Notes: generated by a model not told the origin, from the sequence alone. Numbered from the stretch's first letter, positions 54,379 through 63,708 are shown. The stretch is 64,000 nucleotides of DNA from Gynurincola endophyticus (GCF_003991195.1 NZ_RCWL01000013.1:25232-89231); one strand, 5' to 3'. A program made the numbers and translations.

Positions 54379-56499
54379 ATGCAAATTGAAAAGTTTTACT
54401 ACGACAATAAGATCGTAAAGTGGTTTGGATACGCCACTATCGTTTGGGGAATCGTGGGCATGCTGGCCGGACTTTACGCAGCTGTTCAGATGTATATCCC
54501 CGCTCTGAGTTTTGATTTCGCTCCTACCACCTTTGGTAGAGTGAGACCGGTTCACACAAATGCGATCATATTTGCGTTTGTTGGTAACTGTATTTTTACC
54601 GGCGTTTATTATTCATTACAACGTTTATGTAAAACCAGAATGTTCAGTGATAAACTGAGTAAAATTCACTTCTGGGGATGGCAGTCTATCATTGTTGCCG
54701 CCGCTGTTACCCTGTTGTTAGGTTTTACTACCGGTAAAGAATACGCAGAATTAGAATGGCCTATTGATATCGCCATTACTTTAATCTGGGTAGTATTCGG
54801 TATTAATATGATAGGAACCATTGCAAAACGCAGAGAAAAACACCTCTATGTAGCTATCTGGTTTTATCTCGCTACCTGGGTAACTGTAGCATTGTTGCAC
54901 ATTGTAAACTCTTTTGCTATTCCTGTTTCGTTGTTTAAAAGTTATAGCTGGTATGCAGGTGTTCAGGATGCATTGGTACAATGGTGGTACGGACACAATG
55001 CCGTAGCCTTCTTCCTGACTACTCCGATTTTAGGTTTAATGTATTACTTCCTGCCGAAAGCAGCGAACAGACCTGTATATTCTTACAGACTTTCAATTAT
55101 ACACTTTTGGGCTTTGATCTTCATTTATATCTGGGCAGGTCCACACCACTTATTATATACCGCTTTACCTGACTGGGCACAATCTTTAGGGGTAGTTTTT
55201 TCTATCATGTTATTGGCACCTTCATGGGGTGGTATGTTAAATGGTTTGTTTACGCTGAGAGGAGCATGGGACAAAGTAAGAGAAGATCCTGTACTGAAGT
55301 TTTTCGTGGTAGCAGTTACCTGTTATGGTATGTCTACTTTCGAAGGTCCGATGATGAGTTTAAAAAATGTAAATGCGATTGCGCACTTTACCGACTGGGT
55401 AATTGCTCACGTTCATATCGGGGGATTAGGTTGGAACGGATTTATGGCGTTCGGTATGCTTTATTATATCGTTCCAAAAATGTGGGGAACCGAATTGTAC
55501 TCTAAAAAATTAGCCAACGCCCATTTCTGGTTAGGTACAATAGGTATTGTGATTTATGCAATTCCACTTTATTGGGCTGGTTTTATGCAGGCTCAGATGT
55601 GGAGAACTTTCACTGAAGCCGGACAATTAAAATTCCAGTTCATGGAAACTGTTCAGGCAATTCTGCCAATGTACGTAAGTAGAAGTGTGGGTGGTTTATT
55701 ATACCTCGCAGGTGCAATCATCATGGCTTATAATATCTACAAAACTGTGAAAAAAGGAAGTTTTGTGGCTAATGAGGCCGCCGAAGCAGCGCCATTACCG
55801 GTTCATCATTCAAAAGTAAAAGAATACTGGCACCGTTGGATCGAGAAAAAACCAATGACCATGTTAGTACTTAGCTTAATTATGGTGGCCATTGGGGGAG
55901 CTGTAGAAATGATTCCTACTTTCCTCATAAAAGAAAATATTCCAACTATCACCAGTGTAAAACCATATACACCGCTCGAATTACAGGGTAGAGATATCTA
56001 TATCAAAGAAGGATGTTATACCTGCCACTCGCAAATGGTTCGCCCTTTCAGAGATGAAGTAGTGCGATACAGCGGAGAATATTCAAAAGCCGGTGAATTC
56101 GTATATGATCACCCGTTCCAGTGGGGATCTAAACGTACCGGTCCGGATCTGGCTCGTATCGGTGGAAAATATCCCGATAGCTGGCACTACAACCACATGT
56201 TAAATCCTGCATCGGTTTCCAGCGGATCTATTATGCCAAACTATCCGTGGTTGTTCGAAAAACAAGTAGATACCGCTACCACAAGATCAAAAATCCTGGC
56301 AATGATTAAACTGGGAGTTCCTTATGAAAAAGGATATGAACAAAGGGCAAATGAAGATCTGATGATTCAGGCAACAAAAATTCAGGCAAGTCTTGCAAAA
56401 GATAAACTGGAGGTTGAACCAACTGATGAAATCGTGGCACTGATCGCCTATTTGCAAAGAGTCGGTACCGATATTAAAGCAGAAACTGCTCAAAAATAA
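54379..56499 (+). CDS. ccoN: cbb3-type cytochrome c oxidase, fused subunits I and II (CcoN-CcoO)
   Basis: A 706-residue fusion, usual in Bacteroidota. Residues about 1-480 are CcoN with 12 or more spans and His ligands of the haem-copper centre (RPVHTNAIIF, QWWYGHNAVAFFLT, GPHHLLYTALPDW, IAHVHIGGLGWNG). After a linker and a further span (about 495-515), the CcoO part has haem c site Cys546-Cys549-His550 (CYTCHSQMVRPF), the motif SKRTGPDLARIGGKYPDSWHYNH and an axial Met in SGSIMPNYPWL. It reduces O2 with high affinity and pumps protons at the inner membrane. Confidence 0.97.
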   Translation: MQIEKFYYDNKIVKWFGYATIVWGIVGMLAGLYAAVQMYIPALSFDFAPTTFGRVRPVHTNAIIFAFVGNCIFTGVYYSLQRLCKTRMFSDKLSKIHFWGWQSIIVAAAVTLLLGFTTGKEYAELEWPIDIAITLIWVVFGINMIGTIAKRREKHLYVAIWFYLATWVTVALLHIVNSFAIPVSLFKSYSWYAGVQDALVQWWYGHNAVAFFLTTPILGLMYYFLPKAANRPVYSYRLSIIHFWALIFIYIWAGPHHLLYTALPDWAQSLGVVFSIMLLAPSWGGMLNGLFTLRGAWDKVREDPVLKFFVVAVTCYGMSTFEGPMMSLKNVNAIAHFTDWVIAHVHIGGLGWNGFMAFGMLYYIVPKMWGTELYSKKLANAHFWLGTIGIVIYAIPLYWAGFMQAQMWRTFTEAGQLKFQFMETVQAILPMYVSRSVGGLLYLAGAIIMAYNIYKTVKKGSFVANEAAEAAPLPVHHSKVKEYWHRWIEKKPMTMLVLSLIMVAIGGAVEMIPTFLIKENIPTITSVKPYTPLELQGRDIYIKEGCYTCHSQMVRPFRDEVVRYSGEYSKAGEFVYDHPFQWGSKRTGPDLARIGGKYPDSWHYNHMLNPASVSSGSIMPNYPWLFEKQVDTATTRSKILAMIKLGVPYEKGYEQRANEDLMIQATKIQASLAKDKLEVEPTDEIVALIAYLQRVGTDIKAETAQK

Positions 56500-56511
56500 A
56501 ATTGAATTCAA

Positions 56512-56670
56512 ATGAAATTCATTCACTATCTCGAAAAGATTTCCGGAGTAAGCATTTATCCTTTGATCTCATTTACCATGTTCGGGCTATTCTTCATTTT
56601 CATGGTGATCTGGGTATTCAGATCGGATAAGAATACTATTAACGAAATCAGTAGAATACCCCTCGATTAA
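56512..56670 (+). CDS. ccoQ: Small cbb3 oxidase subunit CcoQ-like
   Basis: A 52-residue protein that I translated from the sequence. One membrane span (VSIYPLISFTMFGLFFIFMVIWVF) is followed by a charged tail (RSDKNTINEISRIPLD). Its position 12 bases after ccoNO and 9 before ccoP, its size and its topology fit CcoQ/FixQ, which stabilises the complex. Confidence 0.85.
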   Translation: MKFIHYLEKISGVSIYPLISFTMFGLFFIFMVIWVFRSDKNTINEISRIPLD

Positions 56671-56679
56671 TAATTTCCA

Positions 56680-57795
56680 ATGAGTTCTTTTATGCAAAAT
56701 AAATTCAAATATTTTTTAACCCTTTTCATGAGCCTGGGAGTTGCACTCCCCGGCTTCGCGAAAAGTCAGTACGCTCCTGTAAAGTCTTCTATCAGTGATC
56801 CAACCGTTTTAACAATGGTGATACTGATGTTTGTTTTACTGTTAATTATTGCATTGTTAGCAAATGTATTAATCGGTGCATCCCGGATTAAAACCGACGA
56901 AATCAAAAAAACTGATGCCGGTAAAGTGGCTCTTCTGATTGGTGCTTTATTTGTTAGCCCGGCTTTGTTTGCACAGGAAACTACTGAAGTAGTGGCAAAA
57001 ACCGTGCTTTATCCCGGCGGTTTGTCTGCAACAGCATTTTATGTAATGATCAGTGTACTGGTGATCGAACTAATGGTCATTTTGTATCTCCTGGTTCAGA
57101 TTAAAATAGTATTGTCGAAAAACTTCGGAAAAGAAACTGCTCCGAAAAAATCAATTGACTGGGCTAAACTCTGGAATAAACTCAACAAGTTTAAATCTAA
57201 AGAAGAAGAAGCCGGCATCGTAATGGAACATGAATATGACGGTATCCGTGAATTAGATAACAGACTTCCCCCATGGTGGTTGTACGGATTCTATTTTACC
57301 ATCATTTTCAGTGTGGTGTATTTATGGAGATATCACGTAGCCGAATCGGCTCCTTTAAGCCACCAGGAATATGAAATTTCTGTAGCAGAGGCTAAAATAA
57401 GACAAGAAGCTTATTTGAAAAATGCAGCTAATAATGTAGATGAAAACTCTGTGGTATATATTGACGATGCATCACAACTGGCTTTAGGACAAAAAGTTTT
57501 CATTGATAACTGTTCTGCCTGTCACGGAAAAGTTGGTGAAGGGAATGCTATCGGGCCGAACTTAACTGATGATTACTGGATCCACGGCGGATCAATGGCA
57601 GATATTTTCAAGTCAATTAAATACGGATGGCCCGACAAAGGTATGAGAAGCTGGCAGGAAGATTTATCACCTGTACAGATGGCACAAATAGCCAGCTTTA
57701 TTAAAAGTATAAAAGGATCAAATCCGCCAAATGCAAAAGAACCGCAAGGTGAATTGTACACTGAAGAAGTACCAGACAATCCTTCACAAGAATAA
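56680..57795 (+). CDS. ccoP: cbb3 oxidase subunit III (CcoP), mono-haem
   Basis: A 371-residue protein. The N-terminus has a signal-like hydrophobic stretch (ending ALPGFAKS), then a span (about 45-65), another hydrophobic segment (KVALLIGALFVSPALFAQ) and a further span (about 115-140), then the CcoP-type WLYGFYFTIIFSVVYLWRYHV region. The single haem site is Cys278-Cys281-His282 (CSACH), with an axial Met in KGMRSWQEDLS. Proteobacterial CcoP has two haems, so this is the short Bacteroidota type. It accepts electrons for CcoO. Confidence 0.93.
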   Translation: MSSFMQNKFKYFLTLFMSLGVALPGFAKSQYAPVKSSISDPTVLTMVILMFVLLLIIALLANVLIGASRIKTDEIKKTDAGKVALLIGALFVSPALFAQETTEVVAKTVLYPGGLSATAFYVMISVLVIELMVILYLLVQIKIVLSKNFGKETAPKKSIDWAKLWNKLNKFKSKEEEAGIVMEHEYDGIRELDNRLPPWWLYGFYFTIIFSVVYLWRYHVAESAPLSHQEYEISVAEAKIRQEAYLKNAANNVDENSVVYIDDASQLALGQKVFIDNCSACHGKVGEGNAIGPNLTDDYWIHGGSMADIFKSIKYGWPDKGMRSWQEDLSPVQMAQIASFIKSIKGSNPPNAKEPQGELYTEEVPDNPSQE

Positions 57796-57818
57796 GACGA
57801 ACCCTAAATCGATGTAAC

Positions 57819-59228
57819 ATGACCCAAGTTCCGCAAAGCCAGCATTCTTTTAGAGACAGACTAGCTACCGTTGACGAAAAAGGTAAAAGAAAATGGATTT
57901 ATGCCACTAAACCCAAAGGGAAGTTGTATAATGTGCGAACTTGGGTTAGTTTTTTCTTCTTCTTCCTCTTCTTTGCACTGCCTTTTATCAAAGTAAATGG
58001 CCGCCCGTTCTTTCTGTTTGATATTACACAGGCTAAATTTATTCTCTTCGGAAAAGTATTCTGGCCACAGGATTTTTTTATATTCGGTGTTACAATGGTC
58101 ACCTTTGTGATTTTTATTGTACTCTTTACCACCGCTTTCGGACGATTATTCTGCGGATGGGTTTGCCCGCAAACCATCTTCATGGAAATGTTATTCAGAA
58201 AAGTAGAATATTTTATTGAAGGAAATGCCGCTGCACAACGCCAACTGAATAATAGTCCAATGTCTGCCAAAAAGTTGTTTAAAAAAACGGCTAAACATCT
58301 CAGCTTTTTTTTACTGGCTTTTGTTATATCCAATACGTTTCTTTCTTATATCATTGGTATTGATGAATTGAAAGAAATTATTACCGGTGACTTTTCTGAA
58401 CATTATAAAGGCTTTCTCGCTATTCTTATTTTCTCAGGTGTTTTTTATGGCGTATATGCTTTTTTCAGAGAACAGGTTTGTACTGTCGTTTGCCCTTATG
58501 GCCGCTTGCAGGGAGTTTTACTCGATAAAAATTCAATGATCGTTGCTTATGATTATCAAAGAGGTGAACCGAGAGGAAATTCTAAAAAATCAGCAATCCC
58601 TTTAGGTGATTGTATAGATTGTAATCAGTGCGTAAAAGTTTGTCCTACTGGTATCGATATCAGAAACGGTGTTCAAATGGAGTGTATCGGTTGTACCGCT
58701 TGTATCGACGCCTGTAACAATGTAATGGAAGCGTTGAATCGTAACCTTGGCCTGATCCGTTACGCGTCAGAAAACGGAATCCAGCAAAAACAACCTTTAC
58801 GATTTACTACCCGGATGAAGCTATATACCGGTTTGTTGGTGGTATTGGTCGGAATATTGTCAGCCCTTTTATTTAGCAGAACCGATGTAGACGCTACTTT
58901 TTTAAGAGCACCCGGAATGCTTTTTCAGGAACATCAGCAAGACTCTATCTCTAACCTTTACAACGTTTCAATACTCAATAAAACGAATAATGATATGAGT
59001 ATTACCTTGAAATTAACTGATGTTGACGGGCGGATACAAGTTATCGGAACACATCAGGAAATTCATCTGAAACCACAAGACCAGTCAAAAGGAACCTTCT
59101 TTGTCATATTGCCAAAAGAAGCGGTAACAGACCGGAAGCTGAATCTCAAAATAGCTGTTTACGAAGGCGAAAAATTGATCGTTCAGAAAAAAGTAAACTT
59201 TTTGGGTCCTATCAAAAGAAAAAAATAA
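57819..59228 (+). CDS. ccoG: CcoG/FixG-like cbb3 accessory iron-sulfur protein
   Basis: A 469-residue membrane protein. Spans lie in the first about 220 residues, including FGRLFCGWVCPQTIFMEMLFR with the conserved CGWxCPQ motif and REQVCTVVCPYGRLQGVLLD. Two [4Fe-4S] clusters are in CIDCNQCVKVCPTGIDIRNG and ECIGCTACIDACN (about 268-305). A C-terminal Ig-like periplasmic domain follows a last span (about 335-355). CcoG acts as a Cu(II) reductase in cbb3 oxidase assembly in studied bacteria. Confidence 0.95.
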   Translation: MTQVPQSQHSFRDRLATVDEKGKRKWIYATKPKGKLYNVRTWVSFFFFFLFFALPFIKVNGRPFFLFDITQAKFILFGKVFWPQDFFIFGVTMVTFVIFIVLFTTAFGRLFCGWVCPQTIFMEMLFRKVEYFIEGNAAAQRQLNNSPMSAKKLFKKTAKHLSFFLLAFVISNTFLSYIIGIDELKEIITGDFSEHYKGFLAILIFSGVFYGVYAFFREQVCTVVCPYGRLQGVLLDKNSMIVAYDYQRGEPRGNSKKSAIPLGDCIDCNQCVKVCPTGIDIRNGVQMECIGCTACIDACNNVMEALNRNLGLIRYASENGIQQKQPLRFTTRMKLYTGLLVVLVGILSALLFSRTDVDATFLRAPGMLFQEHQQDSISNLYNVSILNKTNNDMSITLKLTDVDGRIQVIGTHQEIHLKPQDQSKGTFFVILPKEAVTDRKLNLKIAVYEGEKLIVQKKVNFLGPIKRKK

Positions 59229-59232
59229 ATAT

Positions 59233-59682
59233 ATGAAATTACATTGGGGAAATATATTGGTCATTGCTTTCATCGCATTCGGTGGAATGATTATTTACCT
59301 CGTATATAAAAGCATGAACTCTAATTATGATATGGTATCAAAAGAGTACTACAAAGAAGAATTAGTGTATCAGCAAATCATAGATGCGGCCAACAGAACC
59401 GTTGCATTAAAAGACTCGATCAGTTATCACACTGACCAGCGGCAACTCGTAATTTCTCTGCCTGCCGATATTCATCAGAATGAAGTAGAGGCCGATGCAC
59501 ATTTTTATTGCGCCTATGATGCCAAAAAAGACCAGAAAATGAAAGTGAATTTCAAAAACGGTATTTCTTCACCGATATTATTGAGTGAAATCGGTGAAGG
59601 AAGTTATACTTTGAAACTGAAGTTCAATGCAGACGGACAGCAATATTATCAGGAAAAACCTATCTCAATCGTAATAAATTGA
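59233..59682 (+). CDS. ccoH: FixH/CcoH-family protein
   Basis: A 149-residue protein with one N-terminal span (GNILVIAFIAFGGMIIYLVY) and a periplasmic beta-domain. NSNYDMVSKEYYKEELVYQQIIDAANRT is the typical opening of FixH proteins. It helps assemble the cbb3 complex. It begins four bases after ccoG and overlaps the next gene by four bases. Confidence 0.92.
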   Translation: MKLHWGNILVIAFIAFGGMIIYLVYKSMNSNYDMVSKEYYKEELVYQQIIDAANRTVALKDSISYHTDQRQLVISLPADIHQNEVEADAHFYCAYDAKKDQKMKVNFKNGISSPILLSEIGEGSYTLKLKFNADGQQYYQEKPISIVIN

Positions 59683-60371
59683 TAACAATAATCATATCCG
59701 GACTTCTTCTGGGGCTTGTCAGCAGCCTGCATTGCGTTGGCATGTGTGGCCCGCTCGTAATGAGTTTACCTTTGATGGGCAGAAAAACTTCTCCTGTTAT
59801 CAGCATGATGGTCTATAATGGAGGAAGAATAACTACTTATGTTCTGTTCGGGTTGATTTTTGGTATTTTCGGCCGCCAGTTATATATGGCAGGATTTCAA
59901 AAAGGCTTAACCATTATGATGGGATTGTTTTTGTTGGGTTTTGCGCTCTATCAATGGCTTCCAAAAAGCAAAAACGGAATCATGGGCTGGTTCGGTTGGA
60001 TAAATTTTTATTTATTAAAATTATCGAAAAATCCTTCAACAGGTGCACTTTGGCTGATGGGCATGCTCAATGGTTGTTTGCCTTGCGGGATGGTGTATAT
60101 CGCCATTGCCAGCTCACTGGCATTTCAACCCGTATTGCACGGAGGGATATACATGTTTTTCTTCGGAATGGGTACGCTGCCACTATTATTTGGAGCCGGT
60201 TTTCTTGGCTGGAAAATAAATATTGCTACCCGCCAAAAAATACTCAGATTAATACCCGTTTACTCAATGGTATTGGGAGTCGTTTTAATTCTGAGAGGGA
60301 TGGAGCTCGGTATTCCGATGTTAAGCCCCATGCTGCCACAAAAATTAAATGATTTTATTCATTGTTTTTAA
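59679..60371 (+). CDS. SafE/TauE-like membrane protein (CcoH-linked copper/maturation factor)
   Basis: A 230-residue protein with six or so spans. The signature SLHCVGMCGPLVMSLPL near residue 15 and LMGMLNGCLPCGMVYIAIASSL near 128 are those of the cbb3-linked sulfite-exporter-like (DsbD_2/YHS-type) proteins, which are thought to move copper. The start must be the TTG at 59679, because the first ATG lies inside the conserved motif; TTG overlaps the FixH stop as TTGA, so translation is coupled. Its 3' end overlaps the convergent kinase gene by 17 bases. Confidence 0.88.
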   Translation: MITIIISGLLLGLVSSLHCVGMCGPLVMSLPLMGRKTSPVISMMVYNGGRITTYVLFGLIFGIFGRQLYMAGFQKGLTIMMGLFLLGFALYQWLPKSKNGIMGWFGWINFYLLKLSKNPSTGALWLMGMLNGCLPCGMVYIAIASSLAFQPVLHGGIYMFFFGMGTLPLLFGAGFLGWKINIATRQKILRLIPVYSMVLGVVLILRGMELGIPMLSPMLPQKLNDFIHCF

Positions 60372-61923
60372 ATGGCTGGTTAGGAACCTCAATCGAAATA
60401 GTGGTTCCTTCATTGAGTTCACTCGCCAGATGTATTTCACCCGAAATAAGGTCCAGATAGCGTTTAACTATATGTAAACCCAGGCCTGTTCCCTGAATGT
60501 TCAACGCATTTTTTCCTCTGAAAAATGAACTGAACATATGTTGCAGGTCTTCCTGCGAAATACCGATCCCCTGATCTTTTACCTGAATTGATAACTCATT
60601 GTTTAAATTACGGGCAATCAGTTGAATGGTACTGCTTTCATCTGAAAACTTCGCTGCATTGGATATGAGATTAATCAGAATATTTTTCAGAAGACGTTTA
60701 TCAGTGGTAATGAAATGATCACCTTCATACGTTAAATCAATTGTCTGATTCTTTTTCAGTATTGGCTGCATCTCATCAATCGTGTCTTGTAGAAAGTCGG
60801 GCACATCAAATTCAGCAAACTGTGTTACAACTTTTCCTTCCTCCAGCTTGCCCAGCGACAAGAAATCTTCTAACAAGTCATTCAGGTGTTTAACAGAATC
60901 TTTAATACGCCGGATATGTCGTTCCCGGTTCTCCTGTTCTTCTGTTTTCTGATACCTGGCAATCAGACTGGCTGATGAAAGTACCGTACTTAGCGGTGTT
61001 CTGAATTCATGTGAAGCCATCGAAACGAATCTCGATTTGATTTCATTTAACTCTTTTTCTTTATTTAAAGCGTCTGACAAACTTTTTTGAGAGCGCTCCA
61101 GTTCTTCCAAAGCTTCTTTGAGAATCATCGTTCTTTCTTCCACTTTCGATTCAAGTTCGGTATTCAGCTTACGAATGACATTCGAAACCCGCTCCAGTTC
61201 TTCTTTTTGTTCTACAGTTTTCTGCTCAGATTCTTTTCTTTGGGTAATGTCTACGATAAAGGCGATGACATAAATTTTGTTGTTGTCTTTATAGTACGAC
61301 AAACTCACTTCTACAGGAAACTCTTCCCCGTTTTTCTTTTTGGCAAAAAGGTCTCTGCCGTGTCCCATAGTACGGTTTGACGGATTATTATTGAAGCGTT
61401 CGCGGTAATTATTATGGTTTCGGCTAAAGCGGTGAGGAATCAATAATTCTATTTTCTGACCAATAATCTCTTCTTCTGAAAATTGAAACAAACGTAATGC
61501 CGCCGGATTTATTAGAATAATTTCACCTTTTTCGTTGGTGAGTATAATACCTTCGGTAGCATATTCAAAAAGCGCTGTAATCTGTTGACGGTCTGAATCT
61601 TGTGCCGCATATTTTTCTTTTATCCACCATCCGGCAATGGCAGTAAGTGTTAAAACTGCAAGAATTACTAACAGATCACTGATCCAGAACTCAATAAAGT
61701 AGCTGGGGGCGATGATCTGATAACGGATAAACAAACTGGCTACGGCGAGCGCAAATGAAAAAGCCGTGAACTTCCAGTTTCTTAAAAAGCTGCTTAACAG
61801 AATGGAAAGCACGAAGCCGGAAAAGAAAATCTGGTGATGCGGAAAGGCGGTTAACAAAATCACACTTGCAATTGAGAGCGCAATGCCGATCCACAAAATA
61901 TATTTTTGCTGAGTTTGTTTCAT
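60355..61923 (-). CDS. Membrane PAS sensor histidine kinase
   Basis: A 522-residue kinase. Four or so short spans lie in residues 8-100. The PAS domain is at about 112-230 (LFEYATEGIILTNEKGEIILINPAA, FPVEVSLSYY, DITQRK). A coiled coil covers about 232-290. HisKA has His305 (SMASHEFRTPLS), and the HATPase domain is at about 400-515 (NLISNAAKFSDE, VKDQGIGIS, GTGLGLHIVKRYL). The PAS sequence resembles that of FixL, including His171 in the SRNHNNY segment and Arg190. There is no fused receiver. Its end overlaps safE by 17 bases. It may partner the REC-CRP regulator, which has no kinase of its own nearby. Confidence 0.92.
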   Translation of the reverse strand: MKQTQQKYILWIGIALSIASVILLTAFPHHQIFFSGFVLSILLSSFLRNWKFTAFSFALAVASLFIRYQIIAPSYFIEFWISDLLVILAVLTLTAIAGWWIKEKYAAQDSDRQQITALFEYATEGIILTNEKGEIILINPAALRLFQFSEEEIIGQKIELLIPHRFSRNHNNYRERFNNNPSNRTMGHGRDLFAKKKNGEEFPVEVSLSYYKDNNKIYVIAFIVDITQRKESEQKTVEQKEELERVSNVIRKLNTELESKVEERTMILKEALEELERSQKSLSDALNKEKELNEIKSRFVSMASHEFRTPLSTVLSSASLIARYQKTEEQENRERHIRRIKDSVKHLNDLLEDFLSLGKLEEGKVVTQFAEFDVPDFLQDTIDEMQPILKKNQTIDLTYEGDHFITTDKRLLKNILINLISNAAKFSDESSTIQLIARNLNNELSIQVKDQGIGISQEDLQHMFSSFFRGKNALNIQGTGLGLHIVKRYLDLISGEIHLASELNEGTTISIEVPNQPFKNNE

Positions 61924-61990
61924 AACTGCACAAAGGTCTGTAAAAAGCTTGAAATCATGTAAAAGTTAATATGAATAGAATCTTTACTAA

Positions 61991-62006
61991 TATGATTTTA
62001 GTCATA
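61991..62006. promoter_or_regulatory. CRP/FNR-type operator candidate
   Basis: TATGATTTTAGTCATA is a palindrome containing TGA-N6-TCA, the arrangement recognised by CRP/FNR-family regulators. It sits in the divergent region between the PAS kinase and the RIC-like gene, about 55 bases before the latter. Confidence 0.5.
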
Positions 62007-62060
62007 GAATAGCTTTTTGAAATAGAATATTTTGCCGGGTATTTTAAAAAATTACCCTGT

Positions 62061-62798
62061 ATGGAAAAAATGAATCAAAAAGAATGGCGCTCAGAATATG
62101 TGAGTGAGATTCTCAAAGTGCATCCAGGGGCTATACATTTATTTGATACATATAAGAATATTCATTGTGTAGAGACCCCGATAACAGTGGCGGATTTCTG
62201 TGAGAAATATCAGGTGCCGGTTGAAGAAATGGAGGCTGTTCTGAATGAAATGATCGAGGTGTCATATGTAGAAGCAGTAGGGGCAAGAGAGTGGGAGCTT
62301 GACTTTCTGGTAGATTTTTTAATCAATATTCATCATAAATATCTTAGAAGAACAACTCCTTTATTGCAGGAAAAAATTCAGCAGGTGAAGGTGGAAAAAG
62401 CCGATCCTTCAGTAAAAGTATTGATGCAGATTCTATTAAGAGTAAAGAAAGAGCTGCTGCCTATGATTAGTACTACTGAGAATGCAATTTTTCCTTATAT
62501 CAAGCAAATTACAAGAGCCTATAAGTCGAAAGAAAGCTATGGCGAATTGCTGGTATCTACGCTGCGTAAACCCATTGCTCAGCAATTGAATGCTGAAATT
62601 GTTATGATGGAAGAAATCATTGCAGGCGTCAGAATACAATCTAACTATTATTGTATCGATCAGCTGGGAGAAGAGTTACGCTCGCTCGTAGTGCATTTGA
62701 AGGCTTTTGATTTTCAGGTGCAGCGTCATATCCAGTTAAAGAAAGAAGTCTTGTTGCCAAAATCATTAGAGATAGAAGCAGCATTGAATAAATCATGA
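62061..62798 (+). CDS. Degenerate RIC/ScdA-like (hemerythrin-type) protein
   Basis: A 245-residue protein that follows the plan of di-iron Fe-S repair proteins (ScdA/YtfE). The N-terminal part (about 20-65) resembles the ScdA N-domain but with HCVET in place of its Cys-Cys pair. A four-helix part covers about 80-235. Of the usual iron ligands, His91/92 and His223 remain. The HMxKEE motif is replaced (PMISTTENAIFP, 134-145), the EHE motif by MEEII (183-187), and the Glu after the last His by Lys227. It probably does not bind a normal di-iron centre. Its location beside cbb3 genes and a CRP/FNR-type site suggests a role in low-oxygen or nitrosative responses. The assignment rests on pattern similarity. 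Confidence 0.6.
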   Translation: MEKMNQKEWRSEYVSEILKVHPGAIHLFDTYKNIHCVETPITVADFCEKYQVPVEEMEAVLNEMIEVSYVEAVGAREWELDFLVDFLINIHHKYLRRTTPLLQEKIQQVKVEKADPSVKVLMQILLRVKKELLPMISTTENAIFPYIKQITRAYKSKESYGELLVSTLRKPIAQQLNAEIVMMEEIIAGVRIQSNYYCIDQLGEELRSLVVHLKAFDFQVQRHIQLKKEVLLPKSLEIEAALNKS

Positions 62799-62832
62799 GT
62801 GTTATTCCCTCATATGGTGATTTTTAATAAGG

Positions 62833-62858
62833 TAAGGGGCTATGCCCCTTATTTTTTT
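62833..62858 (+). terminator. Terminator after the RIC-like gene
   Basis: TAAGGGGC/GCCCCTTA (62833-62840 and 62844-62851) with loop TAT and seven T to 62858. Confidence 0.93.
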
Positions 62859-63078
62859 GTTCCTGCCTCAAAAAAACAAACCTATTGATAAAAAAAGACA
62901 TATGTTGAAAGGTCGGTTTCATTAGGTTTTAAAAAGCCTCAAAGAAAAAGTTTTAAAATATGATCTTCGGTTATACTGTATGGTTGCAGTAGTGGAGTAT
63001 ACTTCGTATATTGAACAAAGTTGTATTATTTGTTTGTAAGGATAGGGGTTATATACATATCAGGCTAAAAAGAAAACA

Positions 63079-63627
63079 ATGGATGTTACACCTGCTTACA
63101 GAGATAAAAAGCTCGAATCGGGAATACGACTCTTGTCTGCTTATGCATTAAGTGAGAAGATGGTTATTTCTGAACAACTGATAGAAGAATGTGCAAATGC
63201 AGTTCATCTGCACGATCCGTTACTACGCCTTTGTTTCGCCGCCAGATCGATCGGAATCAATGCTGCGGTACAGGAAGTGTATACCACCAGGCCGTATATT
63301 GATCGTGATGAAGTATGGTTGGTAGAAAAAGATGACCGGATGCTATTATTAGATACACCTGTCTGGAATATAGCATTTCGTGTGTTTGATTCTGTAAATG
63401 GTTTGCATACGGTTACAAAGAAGCACCTGGCACATTATCTTGACTTCAGCGCTACTTATATTCCATACCGGGTGCTGGTGTTAGACAGGGCTTCACTACG
63501 AAAGTGGTCAGAAGCCAATGGTAAAACTTATTGGAGTGAAAGGAGAAGGTGGTTTACAAAAAACAGCGGGTGGATGGCTTTTTTGGGGATGTTGGGAGTA
63601 ATTATGTATTTAATTGTTGTCAAGTAG
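63079..63627 (+). CDS. Hypothetical protein with C-terminal membrane anchor, 182 residues
   Basis: I do not recognise a family. The protein is 182 residues with no signal peptide. The cytosolic part is mixed (LESGIRLLSAYALSEKMVISEQLIEECANAVHL at about 12-44; VWLVEKDDRMLLLDTPVWNIAFRVFDSVNG at about 78-107). It ends in a basic segment (WSERRRWFTKNSG) and a single C-terminal span (WMAFLGMLGVIMYLIVVK), so it looks tail-anchored with the bulk in the cytosol. It is flanked by terminators on both sides and is a single-gene unit. Confidence 0.75.
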   Translation: MDVTPAYRDKKLESGIRLLSAYALSEKMVISEQLIEECANAVHLHDPLLRLCFAARSIGINAAVQEVYTTRPYIDRDEVWLVEKDDRMLLLDTPVWNIAFRVFDSVNGLHTVTKKHLAHYLDFSATYIPYRVLVLDRASLRKWSEANGKTYWSERRRWFTKNSGWMAFLGMLGVIMYLIVVK

Positions 63628-63708
63628 TTCATAGTTCTATTTTTGAATTCTCATGATTTGCTAGTTACAAGCTAGGAAATGAAGTGTTCTAGGGTTTTAA
63701 AAACGCAG

